Origin: Candidatus Poribacteria bacterium | GTDB lineage: Bacteria > Poribacteria > WGA-4E > UBA9662 | Direction of reading: 5' to 3' | DNA length: 18,180 nucleotides | NCBI GenBank assembly: GCA_002699335.1 | Contig: PACG01000211.1 | Location: 4,926-23,105 of the forward strand | Shown: positions 14,953-18,180 of the stretch, piece by piece | Layout of the letters: each line of letters opens with the position of its first letter | How positions within the stretch are numbered: the first letter of the stretch is position 1 | Translations under genes and position numbers: made by a program | The notes under the pieces: model-generated | Told to the model about the DNA's origin: nothing | Seen by the model: only the letters and a program-made list of their open reading frames with translations | The model's database searches: none

Positions 14953-17900
14953 TTAGGAACACCCACTGGTCTCGCCACAGTTCAGACAACGGTAGCAAGT
15001 TCCATTACGGACCATAATTGTACCACAACTGTGACAAGCAGGGGCATCCGATTGCATTTGCGCAATTTTGGTGTCCTGTTCAATTCGGACTCGAGCTTCC
15101 TCCCACTCTTCCAGTAACGGATGCTCAAGATCAGCAATCATTTTGTCCTCATCCTCATTGTTTTGTTTAGCCGACAGAAACTTTAGTTCTAACCAGCGGA
15201 AAACATAGTCAATGATCGACTTGGCAATTGGGATCTCTTTATTGTTAGTGAAACCAGACGGCTCAAAACGGGTATGAGAAAACTTGTTCACCAGCGATTC
15301 TAAAGGCACACCATACTGTAACGACATTGAAGTCATGGTCGCAATTGTATCCATCAGCCCAGAGATGGCAGATCCCTCTTTTGACATGGTTAAAAAAACT
15401 TCGCCCGGCTGCCCATCATCAAACATGCCAGCAGTGAGATAGCCTTCGTGTCCCGCAATACTGAACTTATGGGTAATGGATTGCCGTTCGTCCGGCAGTC
15501 GGCGTCGAATTGGACGAGCCTCTTCCACTACATGGACTGATACTTCCTCTTCATCCTCCAAGTCTGCAGAGGTACTCAACGGTTGGGACATTTTAGAACC
15601 GTCACGATAGATTGCCATCGCTTTTAAGCCGAGTCGCCAAGATTCGGCGTACAACTTTTCGATTTCATCGACAGTCGCTTCATTGGGAAGGTTAATGGTC
15701 TTTGAAATTGCGCCTGAAATGAAGGGTTGAGCTGCAGCCATCATACGAACATGCCCCATCGGCACAATAAAGCGAGTACCATATCTACCGCATCGGTTGG
15801 CACAATCAAAAATCGGTAAATGCTCAGGTGAAAGATGAGGTGCCCCCTCCAGTGTCATCATCCCACAGATAACGCTGTTTGCTTCCTCGATTTGCTCTGC
15901 GGTAAATCCGAGTTCACGTAGCAGGCTAAAGGCTGGAGCTCCGAACTGATTGGCTGTCCAGCCAAGTCGCAAAGCTAGACCTTCACCAACAGTATGGATA
16001 TTAATCGCATTCGAGAGTTCGAAAACCGAAGGCAGAACCGCTTCAATTTTACCGATTTCCTCGTCAGTCAATCCTTTCCCTTTAAGGCTAACCACATTAA
16101 TATGAGGGGTACCCAGCAAGGTGGAAGTTCCTTGCGCGTAGACAACAATATCGTCGATTTGTGTCTCGGTATAGCCTAGTATTTCCAAAGTCCTCGGAAC
16201 AGAGGTATTGATGATTTTGAAATAACCGCCACCCGCTAGCTTCTTGTACTTAACCAGGGCAAAGTCTGGCTCAATACCGGTGGTATCGCAGTCCATAAAC
16301 AAACCGATCGTACCCGTTGGGGCCAGAACGGTAGCCTGCGCATTTCGGTAACCATCACGTTCACCTATTTCGACCACTTCGTTCCAAATTTTTTGTGCTG
16401 CCCACAGCAAATCCGGTGGACATAAATCTGGATTGATCTGATAGGTTGCGGCACGATGCTTATTCATCACTCGCAACATCGGTTGGCGGTTCTTTTCATA
16501 ACCGGAAAAAGTCCCTTTAACCGCCGCCATTTCAGATGAGGTTCGGTAGGCCTGACCGCATAAAATAGCGGTAAGTGCACTACACATGGCAACTGATTCT
16601 TCGCTGTCGTACGGTAGCCCCTTGACCATAAGTAGTGTTCCTAGATTGGCATACCCTAACCCAAGCGGTCGATAATCGTGGCTATGTTGAGCAATAGCTT
16701 GTGTCGGATAAGAGGAAAAATCGACCAAAATCTCCTGAGCCACGAAAAAGATGCGACAAGCATGTTGGTACTTCTCGATTTCAAAATTACCATCTGAATC
16801 CAAAAACTTAAGCAGGTTAATCGAAGAGAGGTTACAAGCACTGTCGTTCAAAAACATATATTCAGAGCAGGGGTTACTGCTATAAATTCGATCAGTGGTA
16901 GCACAGGTATGCCAATCGTTGATTGTAGTGTCAAACTGAACCCCAGGATCAGCACACTGCCAGGCGGCTTGAGCAATTTGCTGCATTAAGTCTTTCGCTT
17001 CAAACGGCTCGTGAACCTCACCTGTCGTTCTTAGCGTTGTATGCCACGCCTCGTTATTGAGGTAAGCATTCATAAAATCGTCGTTGAGTCGTACTGAGTT
17101 ATTCGAGTTTTGACCCGAAACGGTTTTGTAGGCTTCACTGTTGAAATCGGATGGATAACCGGCTTCAATCAGGGCTGCAACTTTTTTCTCTTCTTTAGCT
17201 TTCCAATTGATAAAGTCTACGATCTCCGGGTGATCCATGTCTAAGCAAACCATCTTGGCGGCTCGCCGGGTAGTTCCGCCCGATTTGGTGGCTCCTGCAG
17301 CACGGTCCAATACCTCCAGGAAAGACATCAAACCGCTACTAGTTCCACCGCCGGACAGTTTTTCTTGGCGACCACGAATCGCGGAGAAGTTACTCCCGGT
17401 TCCTGACCCATACTTGAAGACACGAGCTTCGTTTTTGACCAAATCAAAAATAGACATTAGATCGTCATCGACTGATTGGATGAAACAGGCACTACACTGT
17501 GGGTGATCGTAGTTGTTATCGGTTTGAACTACCGACTGCTGATCAGAGTTCCAGTACCAGTTGCCTCTTCCGCCTTCAATCCCATATTCGTGAAAAAGGC
17601 CGCAGTTGAACCAAACGGGAGAATTGAAAGCACCTCGCTGTGTTACCAGCATATAGGCCAGTTCAGCCTCAAAAGCGTCGGCATCTGCTATCGACTCGAA
17701 ATAGCCACCAAAATCCTCACCTGCAGTTCGAATGGTATGGGCGACACGATGAACCAATTGGCGGATACTGCTTTCGTAGTCTATCTCAGGAACGCCAGCT
17801 TTGCGGAAATACTTAGAGGCGGCAATATCAACTGCCAGTTGTGACCAATCAGCCGGAACTTCCACTTGATCTAAGTGAAAAATAACTTCCCCTTTCTCGT

Positions 17901-18081
17901 CGTGGATGGACGCACTTCGGAAGGTCCATTCAACTTGATCAAATGGGTGTACCCCTTCCTCAGTAAAAAGGCGGGAAAATTTCAGGCCTGCTAGTGAGCC
18001 CTCCGTAGGTAAGCGTTTAGTGACGGTTTCGTGGCTTGGAGCAACAGAGATCGTATCGATCTCGTTTATCCTCTTTTCCAT
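14953..18081 (-). CDS. nrdJ: Class II (adenosylcobalamin-dependent) ribonucleotide reductase
   Basis: At 1042 residues it has the size of the large monomeric class II enzymes, which make deoxynucleotides using a B12-derived radical and need no oxygen-dependent small subunit. No N-terminal ATP-cone is seen. The catalytic core holds N-P-C405-S-E407, the radical Cys and Glu. The redox pair is C196 (in P-Q-C-S-A-C) and C416 (in D-S-A-C-N-L); the 11-residue step from C405 to C416 is characteristic of NrdJ. A-P-T-G-T-I-G is also present. A TSCPD-type domain lies around 870-960. The tail carries C1016-x2-C1019, C1029-x2-C1032-x2-C1035 and C1041, a zinc-ribbon plus shuttle-cysteine arrangement. The SD AAGGAAA precedes the ATG. 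It heads the operon with prs and two SDR proteins. No intein and no visible riboswitch in the 99 bp upstream. Confidence 0.96.
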   Translation of the reverse strand: MEKRINEIDTISVAPSHETVTKRLPTEGSLAGLKFSRLFTEEGVHPFDQVEWTFRSASIHDEKGEVIFHLDQVEVPADWSQLAVDIAASKYFRKAGVPEIDYESSIRQLVHRVAHTIRTAGEDFGGYFESIADADAFEAELAYMLVTQRGAFNSPVWFNCGLFHEYGIEGGRGNWYWNSDQQSVVQTDNNYDHPQCSACFIQSVDDDLMSIFDLVKNEARVFKYGSGTGSNFSAIRGRQEKLSGGGTSSGLMSFLEVLDRAAGATKSGGTTRRAAKMVCLDMDHPEIVDFINWKAKEEKKVAALIEAGYPSDFNSEAYKTVSGQNSNNSVRLNDDFMNAYLNNEAWHTTLRTTGEVHEPFEAKDLMQQIAQAAWQCADPGVQFDTTINDWHTCATTDRIYSSNPCSEYMFLNDSACNLSSINLLKFLDSDGNFEIEKYQHACRIFFVAQEILVDFSSYPTQAIAQHSHDYRPLGLGYANLGTLLMVKGLPYDSEESVAMCSALTAILCGQAYRTSSEMAAVKGTFSGYEKNRQPMLRVMNKHRAATYQINPDLCPPDLLWAAQKIWNEVVEIGERDGYRNAQATVLAPTGTIGLFMDCDTTGIEPDFALVKYKKLAGGGYFKIINTSVPRTLEILGYTETQIDDIVVYAQGTSTLLGTPHINVVSLKGKGLTDEEIGKIEAVLPSVFELSNAINIHTVGEGLALRLGWTANQFGAPAFSLLRELGFTAEQIEEANSVICGMMTLEGAPHLSPEHLPIFDCANRCGRYGTRFIVPMGHVRMMAAAQPFISGAISKTINLPNEATVDEIEKLYAESWRLGLKAMAIYRDGSKMSQPLSTSADLEDEEEVSVHVVEEARPIRRRLPDERQSITHKFSIAGHEGYLTAGMFDDGQPGEVFLTMSKEGSAISGLMDTIATMTSMSLQYGVPLESLVNKFSHTRFEPSGFTNNKEIPIAKSIIDYVFRWLELKFLSAKQNNEDEDKMIADLEHPLLEEWEEARVRIEQDTKIAQMQSDAPACHSCGTIMVRNGTCYRCLNCGETSGCS

Positions 18082-18180
18082 AATTGTTTCCTTCGTTTAA
18101 AACTTTGATCTGGACTTACAAAGATAATAAATAACAAAGTTAAAATAATTGGGGATAATGATAGCTAACTTTACCCGATC

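Noticed and set aside
17237..17844. Plus-strand ORFs of 89 and 122 codons
   Set aside because: Antisense shadows of nrdJ.
18082..18180. Cobalamin riboswitch upstream of nrdJ
   Set aside because: Only 99 bp are available and no recognisable B12-box or conserved stem was found; an element beyond the window cannot be excluded.

Overview
The window reads as chromosomal DNA of a bacterium with Shine-Dalgarno starts and roughly even base composition. It carries ten recognisable intact or edge-truncated protein genes, one small uncertain gene, one clear pseudogene and several long stretches of apparently decayed DNA. The mix is a zinc-less medium-chain dehydrogenase, a Gfo/Idh/MocA oxidoreductase, an Asp-box (BNR) protein, a one-cysteine sulfatase, a PdxA-like enzyme, paired SDR proteins and a large B12-dependent ribonucleotide reductase. 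It fits an uncultured, possibly host- or sponge-associated lineage such as Poribacteria, Latescibacteria or planctomycete relatives. That placement is inference from gene content, not from a phylogenetic marker. No rRNA, tRNA, CRISPR array, IS transposase or phage gene was seen.

Left part (1-8451), accessory metabolism. A zinc-less MDR dehydrogenase runs off the left edge on the minus strand, with a 17-bp palindrome in its leader. A probable decayed region (about 1196-1642) separates it from a 513-residue polytopic membrane protein of unknown function. A small four-cysteine ORF overlaps the start of that gene. Then come a minus-strand Gfo/Idh/MocA oxidoreductase with a good sigma-70-like promoter, a divergent plus-strand Asp-box protein, a 600-bp spacer with several inverted repeats, and a plus-strand sulfatase. 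The oxidoreductases, the Asp-box protein and the sulfatase together suggest breakdown of sugars or sulfated glycans. None of these soluble proteins has a visible signal peptide.

Middle part (8452-12530). On the minus strand lies a pdxA-like gene followed by a badly degraded pyridine-nucleotide-disulfide-oxidoreductase-like gene (frameshifts, nonsense codons, deletions). Upstream of pdxA are about 1.4 kb without an intact gene, holding broken reading-frame fragments on the minus strand, some weakly resembling a luciferase-like flavin monooxygenase. Relics beside intact genes suggest ongoing gene loss.

Right part (12531-18081), nucleotide metabolism. Four co-directional minus-strand genes form a likely operon: nrdJ (class II ribonucleotide reductase), then prs (PRPP synthetase, with a shortened PRPP loop), then two short SDR-like proteins separated by only 3 bp. 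The first of these SDR proteins has lost the nucleotide-binding and catalytic motifs; the second keeps them.
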